Of a DNA stretch of 64,000 nt, positions 16,449 to 25,478 are shown in pieces. Numbering within the stretch: position 1 is the first letter of the stretch; every line of letters begins with the position of its first letter. Source of the stretch: Nitrospinaceae bacterium (GTDB taxonomy: Bacteria > UBA8248); the NCBI GenBank assembly GCA_018669005.1, contig JABJAL010000020.1, forward strand, positions 67,117-131,116, written 5' to 3'. A program made the translations under genes and the position numbers. Under the pieces are notes generated by a model. It was not told where the DNA came from. It made no database searches and was given only the letters and a program-made list of their open reading frames with translations.

Positions 16449-17365
16449 CGGTGCTGTATCCGGGGATCGAGGTAGGTGTAGAGGATATCCACCAACATAT
16501 TGATAATGACAAATATGGATGCCAGAAGGAACACTGTCGCCTGGACAATTGGGTAATCGCGATGGTGAATTGCGGCCACGGTTAGACGACCCACACCCGG
16601 CCACGCGAATACCGTCTCGGTAATAACGGTGCCGCCCAGCGTAAGCGCCAAATCGATACCCAACACAGTGACAATGGGAATGGCTGAATTCTTCAGCGCA
16701 TGCTTGAATAAAACGACATTTTCAGTGAGCCCCTTCGAGCGGGCGGTCAGGACGTAATCCTGACGCAGCACTTCGATCATCTCAGAGCGCATCAGGCGTG
16801 CCAGACGGGCCAAGTGAAATAACGAGGCCGTTATGGCCGGCATGACGAGATGATCTAAATTCCCGTACCCAAACGGAGGGAACCAGTTCAGTTTCACGGA
16901 AAAGAAAAGGATCATCATCAAGCCGAACCAAAAATCGGGCACAGCTTGCCCCAGAACCGCCGCGATCATGAGGCTCTTGTCGTAGACGGTTCCCTCTCTC
17001 AATGCGGCCAGACAACCCAATGGCAGGCCAATAAAAATTGATATCAAAAACGCTGTTGTGGCAAGCTCCACCGTTGCAGGCAAATGCTCAAGTACGACCT
17101 TCAAAGCCGATTCACCGTGCTCGAACGACTCGCCAAAGTCACCCCGCAGCACAACACCCTTGAAAAATATAACGTATTGGGTATATAGCGGCTTATCCAG
17201 GCCCATCTCATGGCGAACCCGTGCGATGTCCTCCTCGGTGGAATCATCGGGCATCATAATGCGGACTGGGTCGCCAGAGAGATGCACAAGCAGGAATACG
17301 AAAATCAAAACACACTTAATCAGAACGATGGACTGGATAAACCGCCGGAAGATAAGACCTGCCAT
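16445..17365 (-). CDS. dppB: dipeptide/oligopeptide-type ABC permease (DppB-like)
   Basis: A 306-residue permease. N-terminal TM (FIQSIVLIKCVLIFVFLLVHL) is followed by SGDPVRIMMPDDSTEEDIARVRHEMGLDKP, the periplasmic signature of DppB. Further TMs lead to the EAA loop LRQDYVLTARSKGLTENVVLFKHALKNS near residues 210-240 and the terminal LDPRIQHR. It forms the channel with DppC. It lies 163 bases downstream of the binding-protein gene and is separated from it by a strong terminator-like hairpin, so its transcript level should be lower than that of the binding protein. Confidence 0.92.
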   Translation of the reverse strand: MAGLIFRRFIQSIVLIKCVLIFVFLLVHLSGDPVRIMMPDDSTEEDIARVRHEMGLDKPLYTQYVIFFKGVVLRGDFGESFEHGESALKVVLEHLPATVELATTAFLISIFIGLPLGCLAALREGTVYDKSLMIAAVLGQAVPDFWFGLMMILFFSVKLNWFPPFGYGNLDHLVMPAITASLFHLARLARLMRSEMIEVLRQDYVLTARSKGLTENVVLFKHALKNSAIPIVTVLGIDLALTLGGTVITETVFAWPGVGRLTVAAIHHRDYPIVQATVFLLASIFVIINMLVDILYTYLDPRIQHR

Positions 17366-17455
17366 TCAACGCCTCGTCGGAAAAAGAGTCTTTTCAGAAA
17401 CTCTTCTCCGCATTTCTCAATCTCTGCCCGAATTTCAACGGCTAGATATCGAGTC

Positions 17456-17509
17456 AAAAAACAACCTTCCCCTCCCACTGGCATTTTGATAGCCGGTGGG
17501 AGAGGAAGG
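17456..17509 (-). terminator. intergenic terminator/attenuator between binding protein and permease genes
   Basis: An 18-bp stem with one mismatch (17465-17482 with 17492-17509; 9-base loop) is followed on the minus strand by TTG and six Ts. It lies downstream of the binding-protein gene and upstream of dppB. It fits a partial terminator that raises binding protein over permease, as is usual in such operons. Confidence 0.8.
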
Positions 17510-17528
17510 GTGAACTCATAGAATTAAG

Positions 17529-19049
17529 CTACTTCCAACTGGCTTCCGAGAAAATGAGATAGCCATCTGTCCGCACTTTGTAATTGAGCGTCTTCTTTTT
17601 GGCGATGACCTCATCCAGATGGTACAGGAAACCTAAAATCGCCCGACTGTGGACCTGGCGGTTAATATCCTGATACTTCTTGATTTGCTCTTGTAAGTTC
17701 TCCGTGGCGCGGGCGCCGTCGATTGCCGCGTCCAGCTTCTTGTCGCGAATACCACCATGGGTGGATTTACCGTACAGCGCGCCGCCGAACATCCACGCCG
17801 AGTGAAGAGCGCTGTCATTCCGGCAAGCATAGTTCCAGTACGGGGGGTAGCCCTTCTTCCACTTCGAGCGGCTGTTACGCCTCCAGGCGCCGTACTCAAG
17901 TGGCGTCACTTTCACCTTGACACCAATCTTCTTGAGATAACCGGCTACGGCCTCGGCACCCTGCACGCCCTTCAGATAGCGCCCAATGGGAACCATCAGG
18001 GGTACACTGAATCCTTTGGCGTAGCCTGCCTCGGCCATTAGCTTCTTGGCCTTCGCCAGATTGTAGGAGTAAGCCTTAACCTTGGGGTTGTGGCCAAAGC
18101 TTGACGGCCCAACGATGGTGCCCGCCGCAACACTGCCATAACCTTGAAGAACATTTTTGACGATGCTTTTTTTGTCAATAGCATAATTGACTGCCTGGCG
18201 AACCTTCACATTAGTCCAGGGAACATCACCCTTGAGAACCATGATAATAAAGCAAGCTTTCGGGCCGTGTCCCACGGCGGTCTCAAGCTTAGGATTCGCG
18301 TTCACCATCGCAGCCATTTGCGGCGGAACATCCTTGACGATATCTACCGTCCCTGCCAGAAGCGCCGAAACGCGGGTGGTCGGCTCTGGAACGATGCTGA
18401 CGAGGCCTCTCTTGAATTTCTGCTTGGAGGGATTCCAGTAGCCCGGAAAAGCCTCGAAAATCATCTCCGAGCCCTTACGCCACTTGGTGAGTCTATAAGG
18501 TCCGCTGCCGACGGGGTTGCGGGCCAGAAATTTCAAATCGTGACTTTCATAGTACTTGGGTGGAACGATGTGCCCATAACCACTCATCGGCGAGAACAAA
18601 AATGAGTCCGGATGCTTTGTGTTGATCCGCACCGTATAGTCGTCCACCGCTTCAATTGTTTTAACGCTTTTCCAAAAGTTTTTGACCCGGCTCTTCAACT
18701 CGGGCTTGAACATGCGCTCCAAGCTGTACTTCACGGCATGTGCATCTAATACCTCGCCGTTATGAAATTTAACCCCTTTGCGAATCTTGAGTTCCAGTAC
18801 CGTCGGCTTCACCCATTTATAAGAGGTCGCCAGGTTGGGCTCGAACTCGCCGGCGGCATTGCGGTAGAGCAGTGTGTCGAACACCAGCGGCCATGTGTTC
18901 GACATGGGAGCTCCGGTACGGGTGTGCGGGTCCATTGTCGTCGGGTCCGCAGGCAGGGCGATTTTAAGATCCCCCTTTGGCGCAGCCAACGCAACAACAG
19001 GCATAAGCATAAGGGTAAAAAGTAGCGCGAAGATGCTGTACTTTTTCAT
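17529..19049 (-). CDS. peptide-type ABC binding protein (family 5, DppA/OppA-like)
   Basis: A 506-residue periplasmic binding protein. The signal peptide is MKKYSIFALLFTLMLMPVVALAA. The mature start KGDLKIALPADPTTMDPHTRTG and the core RNPVGSGPYRLTKW followed by RKGSEMIFEA are the family 5 SBP signature. The ATG at 19049 has AAAGGAGGT 8 nt upstream; the longer frame to 19160 is rejected. It should feed the DppB/DppC pair downstream. A close paralogue is at 22140-23666, sharing long stretches such as GSGPYRLTKWRKGSEM and KPLEYGAW / TPLEYGAW with RRNSRSKWKKGYP. Cargo may be peptides, opines or another small ligand. Confidence 0.92.
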   Translation of the reverse strand: MKKYSIFALLFTLMLMPVVALAAPKGDLKIALPADPTTMDPHTRTGAPMSNTWPLVFDTLLYRNAAGEFEPNLATSYKWVKPTVLELKIRKGVKFHNGEVLDAHAVKYSLERMFKPELKSRVKNFWKSVKTIEAVDDYTVRINTKHPDSFLFSPMSGYGHIVPPKYYESHDLKFLARNPVGSGPYRLTKWRKGSEMIFEAFPGYWNPSKQKFKRGLVSIVPEPTTRVSALLAGTVDIVKDVPPQMAAMVNANPKLETAVGHGPKACFIIMVLKGDVPWTNVKVRQAVNYAIDKKSIVKNVLQGYGSVAAGTIVGPSSFGHNPKVKAYSYNLAKAKKLMAEAGYAKGFSVPLMVPIGRYLKGVQGAEAVAGYLKKIGVKVKVTPLEYGAWRRNSRSKWKKGYPPYWNYACRNDSALHSAWMFGGALYGKSTHGGIRDKKLDAAIDGARATENLQEQIKKYQDINRQVHSRAILGFLYHLDEVIAKKKTLNYKVRTDGYLIFSEASWK

Positions 19050-19426
19050 CTTTTTTACCTCCTTTATGACGAAAACATCAATCACTGCCTCAGCTTCTAA
19101 TCGTCGTGCCCATCCTTCTTTCAATGACATCCATACACATCGCACATCAAAAGTCAGCAAATTGCTCAGGACCTGCCCTCAAAACAGAACGAGCCCAGAA
19201 CCTAGCAAGCAATTATATTTCAACAATTTTAAAGTTAATTAAAATTAGGAGTTTTTCGTATATCTGTCAAACTCTTAGAAATCAGACGACAGTGGTTCAA
19301 TATGAAATTGTTGGTTATCGGCTCGATTGCGCCATCAAGGTATGGAAAGTTTTCGATCTGGGCTAGAATTACTCATTAGATATCCCAAATTATACAAAGA
19401 CAAATAAGTGATTAAAGGGGACTAAC
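19050..19426. other. 377-base divergent intergenic region
   Basis: It separates the minus-strand binding-protein gene from the plus-strand VOC gene and should carry two promoters. It is AT-rich. Frames inside it lack ribosome-binding sites and family resemblance. I see no clear operator, riboswitch or repeat. Confidence 0.5.
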
Positions 19427-19813
19427 ATGGTTGTTAAGGGCTATCATCACGCACATCTTGTCAGTGAAAATCCAGAGACAACCGCGCAATGGTACGTCAA
19501 AGCGCTTGGCGGAGAGATAACGGGCCAAACAGAAGGCAAAGGCTCCATCAGCATAACGATGAAAGTGGGGGAAGTAAGCCTTGCCGTGCGCGGATTGAGA
19601 CCTAATGAAACTACTCCAGAAGACAACGACTTTCCAGCATTAGGCATTCATCACTTCGGTTTGATAGTGGACGACATTGAGGGGGCACTCCAACTTTGGG
19701 TCGATGCTGGTGGCGAAATGCTTGAGCCGGCTCACCTCGGGACCTCCGGGAATATTGTTGCCTTCGTTCGAGGCCCCGAAAATGTCATGATTGAATTTCT
19801 TCAGCCGAAGTAA
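19427..19813 (+). CDS. VOC-family (glyoxalase/dioxygenase-fold) protein
   Basis: A 128-residue protein with two beta-alpha-beta-beta-beta modules of the vicinal oxygen chelate fold: HHAHLVSENPETTAQWYVKALGGEI in module one and LGIHHFGLIVDDIEGAL in module two, ending ENVMIEFLQPK. Metal ligands are probably the His of HHAHL, the His of IHHFG and the Glu of MIEF. The family includes glyoxalase I, methylmalonyl-CoA epimerase and ring-cleaving dioxygenases; this one cannot be assigned a reaction. AAGGGG lies 7 nt before the ATG. A second VOC protein of equal length is at 63267-63653. Confidence 0.87.
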   Translation: MVVKGYHHAHLVSENPETTAQWYVKALGGEITGQTEGKGSISITMKVGEVSLAVRGLRPNETTPEDNDFPALGIHHFGLIVDDIEGALQLWVDAGGEMLEPAHLGTSGNIVAFVRGPENVMIEFLQPK

Positions 19814-20042
19814 CATGAACCAAAAAAATATTACGCCAAAAAAATAAAATATTGAATGAAAATACGAGCCATGCATAAAATATTTCAAACTGGGGATTAA
19901 TTTTTTTATATTTCTTACAGCCTCCGCTTGCCCTGATAGGCAAAATATATTTCAGCAATAACTGGTTGCTCTGATTGCAAACGGGGCATCAAGATCTGCT
20001 GAATAAAGTTGGCGGGACGTTTCACCCAAAGGAGAGTGCACA

Positions 20043-20813
20043 ATGGGAAAGACCCAATTTGATTTTTCAGGTCAGACGGCAATCGTCACAGGAAGCGCAA
20101 CGGGAATCGCCCAGACCGCCGCAGAGCGATTTGCAGAGGCCGGGGCTCATGTCTTTCTTGTTGACATTAATGAAGAAGGGGGCGCTGCCGCTGCGGAAAA
20201 AATACGCACAAATGGCGGCAAGGCCGAATTCGTTGCCTGCAATGTAACTAACTCATCCTCGGTGGAGAAAACTTTTTCACATGTCCTGACCGCCACTGGC
20301 CGCATCGATATTTTAGTAAACAGTGCTGGCGGATGGACCAAACAACAATCGGTGGCCGAAACACCGGAGGAAGAATGGGACCACATCATCAACTTGAATC
20401 TCAAAAGTGTTTTTCTTTGCTCTAAGGCAGCCACCCCCACCTTCCTCACCCAGAAGAGCGGTCGCATTATCAACATGGGCTCGATGGGTGGCCTCACAGC
20501 CTCGAAGTCCAACTCATCGCCTCCATATGGAGTTGCCAAGGCGGGCGTTCATCAGCTCACCCGCCTGCTCGCAGCCGATCTGGGCCCCTCGGGTGTTGCC
20601 GTAAACGCTTTAGCGCCCGGCACGACAGCCACAGCCCGCGTCATTGCCGCCCGGAGCGACGAGCAACGTGGTCAAATCGGCAAGAGCACCATCATTGGCC
20701 GGATAGCCGAGGTAGATGACATCGTAGGTTGGATTTTGTTCCTCGCCTCGCCTGAGGCAGGCTACCTCATGGGCCAAACGATAACGGTGAATGGTGGTCG
20801 CCTGATGGTGTAG
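20043..20813 (+). CDS. short-chain dehydrogenase/reductase (SDR)
   Basis: A 256-residue classical SDR. The Rossmann motif is T-G-S-A-T-G-I-A, a variant of TGxxxGIG in which the last Gly is Ala. NSAGG gives the NAG-like motif, the catalytic Ser lies in NMGSMGG, and Y-G-V-A-K supplies Tyr and Lys. The C-terminus (LASPEAGYLMGQTITVNGGRL) is typical of FabG-like enzymes that oxidise or reduce a secondary alcohol with NAD(P)(H). Asp at the end of strand 2 (LVDINEE) favours NAD(H). An AAAGGAG site lies 8 nt before the ATG. The metabolic partner is probably among the neighbouring VOC and reductase genes. Confidence 0.92.
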   Translation: MGKTQFDFSGQTAIVTGSATGIAQTAAERFAEAGAHVFLVDINEEGGAAAAEKIRTNGGKAEFVACNVTNSSSVEKTFSHVLTATGRIDILVNSAGGWTKQQSVAETPEEEWDHIINLNLKSVFLCSKAATPTFLTQKSGRIINMGSMGGLTASKSNSSPPYGVAKAGVHQLTRLLAADLGPSGVAVNALAPGTTATARVIAARSDEQRGQIGKSTIIGRIAEVDDIVGWILFLASPEAGYLMGQTITVNGGRLMV

Positions 20814-20969
20814 CGGGGCCCTTGAAAAATTCTTATTCGATATTCGAGGCTATGTTTAGAAAAGGGACAGATCCGACCCGAGACTTTAAGGGCCCACAAG
20901 ATTTTGAGTATTCAACCCAGCGCGCATCACAAACATAAAGGCACCCACACCGCTGCGAGTTGTAGGTTC

Positions 20970-22001
20970 CTACCCTTCTGATGCCAGCTTTAAGAGCAGA
21001 TCGTAGTTCGAGCGCTCCATCTTGAGCTCCCCCTTGTTGATTCGCCGGGCAATCTCGGTCACAGCGTCATTGCATGGTGTGGGCACGCCAACCTCCTTGC
21101 CCCTCAGAGACACCATGCCATTAATGAACTCAAGCTCGTTTTTGCGACCCTTCTTACTATCCTGCAAAGAGGCAGACTGAGACTTGGTGCCAGTGTGACG
21201 CTGTAGTGTTCTTAAGGCCGTCACGAGAACCTGCTCATCTGAGCCGGCAAAATCATCCTCCTGCAAGCCGAATACGGGCTCGATCTGGTAGCCGACCGCC
21301 GAGGCCACCGCAAAGGCCTCCTTGCCAAGTTTCACCTGCAATTCAAACATTCCTTCAAAATCATCGACATCCGTTTTCTTGATGCCGAGAACACCGAAGG
21401 GCCCCATCGCCATCGAATTAACCGTAAGTTTCGTCCACCTTGCGCCATAGATGTTTTCAGTCAGATCAACTGTCGCCACGTTGCTAAGAATCTCTTGAAG
21501 CTCCTTCACGCGCGGCGTGACCTTGCCATCGAGTTCGCCAAGGCCAAACCAGGTGCCTGTTCTGGTTGTGTTTCGCTGGACCTCGCCAGGGGTGAATATC
21601 TGCGCGGAGAGCTCTATCACACAACCCACCGTGCGCTCACGCCCAACGACAGAAACGTACGTATCATCATTCATACTGTTCTGCAGGCCGACCAGCACGC
21701 CATCGCTCTTGAGATAGGGCGCAATAAGCTCGCCCATCCAACGACTGTCGTATGATTTGACGGCAACGAAGACAATATCGAACTCTTGTTTGAGCGAGGC
21801 CAGCTCGCAAAGATGATAAGCCCGCATCGGGGTCTTCAGATCAAGGTCAGGCATCACGATGTGCAACCCCGTCGCCTTCATCGCCTCAACCTGTGCCGGC
21901 CATTGGTCGAAGACGGTGACGTCCAAACCCGCATCGGTCAAATCCGCACTCACGCTGCTTCCAATTGCGCCCGCACCCATAACAGCAATCTTCTTGCTCA
22001 T
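20970..22001 (-). CDS. 2-dehydropantoate 2-reductase family protein (PanE/ApbA-like)
   Basis: A 343-residue NADP-dependent oxidoreductase. GAGAIGSSVSADLTDAG at residues 9-25 is the dinucleotide-binding loop, and VGLQNSMND with the later WTKLTVNS supplies the family's catalytic Lys region. The C-terminal helical domain has FINGMVSLRGKEVGVPTPCNDAVTEIARRI, with the conserved Glu/Asn pair of ketopantoate reductases. The protein is about 40 residues longer than E. coli PanE and sits in a catabolic neighbourhood, not with panB/panC, so reduction of another 2-oxo acid is equally likely. Confidence 0.85.
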   Translation of the reverse strand: MSKKIAVMGAGAIGSSVSADLTDAGLDVTVFDQWPAQVEAMKATGLHIVMPDLDLKTPMRAYHLCELASLKQEFDIVFVAVKSYDSRWMGELIAPYLKSDGVLVGLQNSMNDDTYVSVVGRERTVGCVIELSAQIFTPGEVQRNTTRTGTWFGLGELDGKVTPRVKELQEILSNVATVDLTENIYGARWTKLTVNSMAMGPFGVLGIKKTDVDDFEGMFELQVKLGKEAFAVASAVGYQIEPVFGLQEDDFAGSDEQVLVTALRTLQRHTGTKSQSASLQDSKKGRKNELEFINGMVSLRGKEVGVPTPCNDAVTEIARRINKGELKMERSNYDLLLKLASEG

Positions 22002-22084
22002 GGCTTTACCCCATCCGTCTTAAGGAATATTTGTTAAAATCCGTACTCAAGAACACCTGACCGTGATTAATAAATCCTACAACT

Positions 22085-22125
22085 TCTCCTGCTCCTGGCA
22101 GAGCAAACCTCCACCAGGAGCAAGA
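22085..22125 (-). terminator. possible terminator hairpin after orphan binding-protein gene
   Basis: A 13-bp stem with one mismatch (22085-22097 with 22113-22125; 15-base loop) lies 15 bases past the stop of the binding-protein gene. The following minus-strand sequence is AT-rich but has no solid T-run, so termination is only probable. Confidence 0.5.
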
Positions 22126-22139
22126 GATAATTCGTATTA

Positions 22140-23666
22140 TTACTTCCAACCTGCATCAGTTGCGATTACAAGACCATCCGCCCTTCTCTTCCAGTCGACG
22201 TATTTTTTCTTTCCTGCAACCTCGTCGAGATGGTAGAGAAAGATCAGCAGAGCCTGCTCTTTAACATAACGGCCAAGGTCCTGATATTTTTTAACCTGTA
22301 CGGCCGGGTCCGCTTCGGCACGCGCGCCCACGATCATCTTATCAAGTTTCTCGCTCCGGACGCCGCCGTGAGTCGATTTACTATAAAGAAGACCCGAGTA
22401 CATCCATGCCGCATGAAGCGCGATGTCGTTCCGGCAGGCATAGTTCCAGTAGGCGGGATAACCCTTCTTCCACTTCGAGCGGCTATTTCTCCGCCAGGCG
22501 CCATATTCAAGCGGCTTCACCTGGACGGTGATGTTGAGCTTTTTGAGCTGACCGGCGATGGCCTCGGCGCCCTGCACCCCCTTGAGATACCGACCAATGG
22601 GCACCATCAGGGGAACCGTGAAGCCCTTCTCATAGCCTGCCTCTTTAAGAAGTTTGCGTGCCTTAGCCGGATTATATGTATAGGGGCCGACTGCGGAATT
22701 GTGGCCGACACTTTTCGGGCCGACGACAGTTCCCAGTGCAACAGTGGCGTTCCCTTGAAGAACGTTCTTGACGATGCTTCTTTTGTTGATGCCGTAGTTC
22801 ACCGCCTGTCTGACCCGAACATCCGTCCAGGGCGAGCCCTCCTTGAGAACCATGATAATCGAGCATGCCTTGGGGCCCGGGCCTGCAACCACATCGACAT
22901 CGGACTTCGACTTCGCCATGGGCACCATCTGCGGCGGGATGTCCTTGATCATATCGACCGAGTCGGCGAGAAGCGCGGAAACACGGGTCGTCGACTCGGG
23001 AATCACCTTTATCACAACTTTCTTCACCCGCTGGCGAGCGGGATCCCAGTATCCCGGAGCGGCCTCAAAAACCATCTCGGAGCCCTTGCGCCATTTCGTG
23101 AGGCGGTAGGGACCACTGCCTACAGGGTTGCGGGCGAGATACTTGAGCTTCTTGCTGCCGTAGTATTTTGGCGGAACCACCGCACTGAAATCGGCAAGCG
23201 GCGAGAGCAGAAAACGGTCCGGCGTTTTGGTGTGAATGCGCAACGTATATGAATCCACTACCTCCACTTTTTTCAAACTCCGGTAAAAATTCTTGATCCG
23301 GCTTTTAATCTTAGGATCGAAGATGCGGTCCAGGCTGTACTTCACGGCATTCGCATCCAGAGCCTCACCGTTGTGGAACTTGGCATTCTTTCGGATTTTA
23401 AGTTCGAGAACCTTGGGGCTCAGGAACTTCCACGACTCCGCAAGACCAGGTCCTATTTTCCCGTTCGAATCGCGCGAGAGAACATTATCGAAAACCAGCG
23501 GCCACGACTGGAGCATCGGGAGGCCGAGCCGGATATGGGGATCGAACGTGGTCGGATCTCCAGGCATTCCGATAACAAGTTCTTTCTTCGCTGCCTCGGC
23601 CGCACCACCTGTCGCGACGGAAACTGAAATCAGTGCTACCAGAGCAAACATCAAAAATCTTTTCAT
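22140..23666 (-). CDS. orphan peptide-type ABC binding protein (family 5)
   Basis: A 508-residue family 5 binding protein with signal peptide MKRFLMFALVALISVSVATGGAAEAA. The mature part begins KKELVIGMPGDPTTFDPHIRLG and has the same RNPVGSGPYRLTKW core as the protein at 17529-19049. The two align end to end without obvious gaps, so one arose by duplication. No permease or ATPase gene is adjacent; the neighbours are the ketopantoate-reductase-like gene downstream and a divergent CMD-like gene. It may present a related ligand to the DppB/DppC pair 5 kb away or serve as a sensor. Confidence 0.92.
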   Translation of the reverse strand: MKRFLMFALVALISVSVATGGAAEAAKKELVIGMPGDPTTFDPHIRLGLPMLQSWPLVFDNVLSRDSNGKIGPGLAESWKFLSPKVLELKIRKNAKFHNGEALDANAVKYSLDRIFDPKIKSRIKNFYRSLKKVEVVDSYTLRIHTKTPDRFLLSPLADFSAVVPPKYYGSKKLKYLARNPVGSGPYRLTKWRKGSEMVFEAAPGYWDPARQRVKKVVIKVIPESTTRVSALLADSVDMIKDIPPQMVPMAKSKSDVDVVAGPGPKACSIIMVLKEGSPWTDVRVRQAVNYGINKRSIVKNVLQGNATVALGTVVGPKSVGHNSAVGPYTYNPAKARKLLKEAGYEKGFTVPLMVPIGRYLKGVQGAEAIAGQLKKLNITVQVKPLEYGAWRRNSRSKWKKGYPAYWNYACRNDIALHAAWMYSGLLYSKSTHGGVRSEKLDKMIVGARAEADPAVQVKKYQDLGRYVKEQALLIFLYHLDEVAGKKKYVDWKRRADGLVIATDAGWK

Positions 23667-24011
23667 CTCTTCTACTCCCTTTCGATGTGTTGAATCGCGC
23701 GGTCCAATTTTTCATTCATTACAATAACCCGCTATTGGGTGACTATTTTGAGCCACCCTCGTACCGGGACGATAAATTTCGCGAAACAATACATCGTTTA
23801 TATTTGGACACATCAAACCTAGGGGCATCGTGTAACAGTGTCAATGTCCCCGGCAAATATCCATTGAACTCGGGCCCTGAAAATCCTATGTCCACCCCAT
23901 TGCAAGCCGTCCGTCAAATACCTCCTCACCCGCGAGCAATAGTGCTACGATTACCCCCTTCAAGAAAAAATCGTAGTCACCTCACACACACTTCACATAG
24001 GAGTTCTACCA
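23667..24011. other. 345-base divergent intergenic region
   Basis: It lies between the orphan binding-protein gene (minus) and the CMD-like gene (plus). It should contain both promoters. No hairpin with a T-run, riboswitch signature or convincing small ORF was found. Confidence 0.5.
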
Positions 24012-24440
24012 ATGAGCGATGAAATGATTTGGGCCATGCTGGAAAAACCGAAAGTGGAAGACCGCCTCGAAAAAGCGAAAGCAGTTCGCGAGAAAATGGG
24101 AATATACGGCAAGGGAGGGCAAGCCACCGAGGCGTTTTATAAAATTTCAGATGTCCACACCCAAGGTATTTTCGAGTGGTGTTTTGGTATGATCTGGAGC
24201 CAGCCGCTACTCGATTTAAAAACAAAAGAGATCGTCGTCATCTCTACAATGGCGGCCCAAGATCTGCCCGATGAACTCGAGTGGCATGTGCGCTCGGCCC
24301 TCAACCTGGGCCTCACCGAAGGGGAGATTATCGAGGTCATCGTACAGTGCACCCCGTATATCGGCCTTCCCAAGACGAATCACGCCCTGCATGCCGCCCA
24401 AAGAGCATTCGAAAAAGCAGCGGAGGAAAAATCTGAGTAA
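24012..24440 (+). CDS. carboxymuconolactone decarboxylase-like protein
   Basis: A 142-residue CMD-fold protein closely related to that at 15055-15441: shared RxKMGIYG or RKKLGIYG, LDLKTKEIVVISTMAAQDLPDELEWHVRSALNLGLTEGEIIEV, and GLPKTNHALHAAQ. No C-x-x-C pair is present, so AhpD-like disulfide chemistry is unlikely. AGGAG lies 8 nt before the ATG. It is 206 bases upstream of the GrdB-like selenoprotein gene on the same strand and could share its transcript. Confidence 0.85.
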   Translation: MSDEMIWAMLEKPKVEDRLEKAKAVREKMGIYGKGGQATEAFYKISDVHTQGIFEWCFGMIWSQPLLDLKTKEIVVISTMAAQDLPDELEWHVRSALNLGLTEGEIIEVIVQCTPYIGLPKTNHALHAAQRAFEKAAEEKSE

Positions 24441-24646
24441 ACGCTCTTTAATATTGTCATCGACTCTATATTTCAAATGTTCCTTTAATTATTGCCCCTT
24501 TAATTTGAAGCAACAATTAACAATCACTCAATGGCCTTGCTTTTTGGGTAGCAGACTACAAGAATGAACGCTCCTCCCCGGTGGAGAATCAATCGGTGCG
24601 CTGCCGAATCGATGCCTCCTCGTTTTCAAACTAGTGGACATGACAT

Positions 24647-25450
24647 ATGACTGACTTGAAATTCAAGCCTTTTGTAATCGATGAGAAAAACCGCGAGCGG
24701 TTCGAGAAATGGACCGGCCCCGATGGGATAGCGAAAAATCACAAAAACGGGCATTTTGTTACGAACCCTGAAAAATCTTTTACGCCGCTCGGCAAGCCGC
24801 TCTCTGAATGCCGAGTCGCCCTGGTCTCAACCGGCGGGGTCCATCTGGCTAACCAGCCGCCCTACGATCTACTTTCACACGATGGCGATTGGAGCTACAG
24901 AGAAATTCCGGGCGACACCCCCGATGCGGATTTTCGCTTCAGTCATAGCCACTACGACACCTCGGAGGCCGAAAAAGATCCCAACTGCATGTTCCCGCTA
25001 GCGCGTCTTCGGGATCTCGCAAACGAGGGCTACATCGGCGGCGCCTCCTCCCTCCACATCGGCATGATGGGTTTCGTTCCAGCCATTGAAAATGTACTGG
25101 AGAAAACCGGCCCCGAGGTGGCGCAAAAACTCATTGATGCGGAAGTCGATGCCGTTCTCCTCACCCCCGGCTGAACGATGTGCCATCAGACCGTCGGTCT
25201 GATGCAAGGAAGAATTGAGAAGGCGGGAATCCCCTGCGTGTCGGTCACACTTCGACCCGAGATTACCTACCACACCGGCTCATCACGTTCGGTCTACCTT
25301 CGGTTTCCGATGGGGCGGCCCATCGGCGAGGCCGGTGCCACAGATGCCCAGCTTATAGTGATGAGAGCGATTCTTTCCGTTCTTGAGAGTGCGACAGAGC
25401 CCGAGACCCACCTTGAGGCGCCATTCCGCTGGCGGCGCATTCGAGGATGA
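24647..25450 (+). CDS. GrdB/PrdB-like selenoprotein with in-frame UGA (Sec176)
   Basis: Read through the TGA at 25172-25174, this is one 267-residue protein. The N-terminal half has CRVALVSTGGVHL, then HDGDWSYREIPGD and FRFSHSHYDT. DAVLLTPG leads into U176-T-M-C179-H-Q-T-V-G, and the C-terminus has GIPCVSVTLRPEI and SVYLRFPMGRPIGEAG. This is the pattern of the glycine/sarcosine/betaine/D-proline reductase subunit B family, in a short form close to PrdB's size and far shorter than about 430-residue GrdB. Cys homologues carry C-x-x-C at this site; here position one is UGA, directly followed by a 9-bp hairpin. No grdA, grdC or prdA neighbour exists, so amino-acid reductase function is not implied; a selenol/thiol redox enzyme is the safer description. 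The start ATG has a weak ribosome-binding site. Confidence 0.82.
25184..25204 (+). promoter_or_regulatory. candidate bacterial SECIS hairpin (GrdB-like gene)
   Basis: A perfect 9-bp stem, CATCAGACC with GGTCTGATG, encloses the loop GTC. The stem begins 9 bases and the loop 18 bases after the UGA, inside the reading frame, matching the position of E. coli-type SECIS elements read by SelB. The loop contains GU, as SelB-binding loops do. Confidence 0.75.
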
Positions 25451-25478
25451 ACGATTTTTTTTTAAAAGGAAACAATTG

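Noticed and set aside
22230-23252. 340-residue plus-strand ORF
   Set aside because: Antisense shadow of the orphan binding-protein gene, which has a signal peptide and family motifs.
25172-25174. UGA reassigned genome-wide (alternative genetic code)
   Set aside because: Many genes here end in UGA with overlapping starts (cobT/cobS, cobQ/bluB, cobU/cobT, dppB/dppC), so UGA is a normal stop.
25178-25450. Stand-alone 90-residue ORF after the GrdB-like N-terminal ORF
   Set aside because: It has no ribosome-binding site, begins inside a conserved motif and is in frame with the preceding ORF across a single TGA, so it is the C-terminal part of a selenoprotein.
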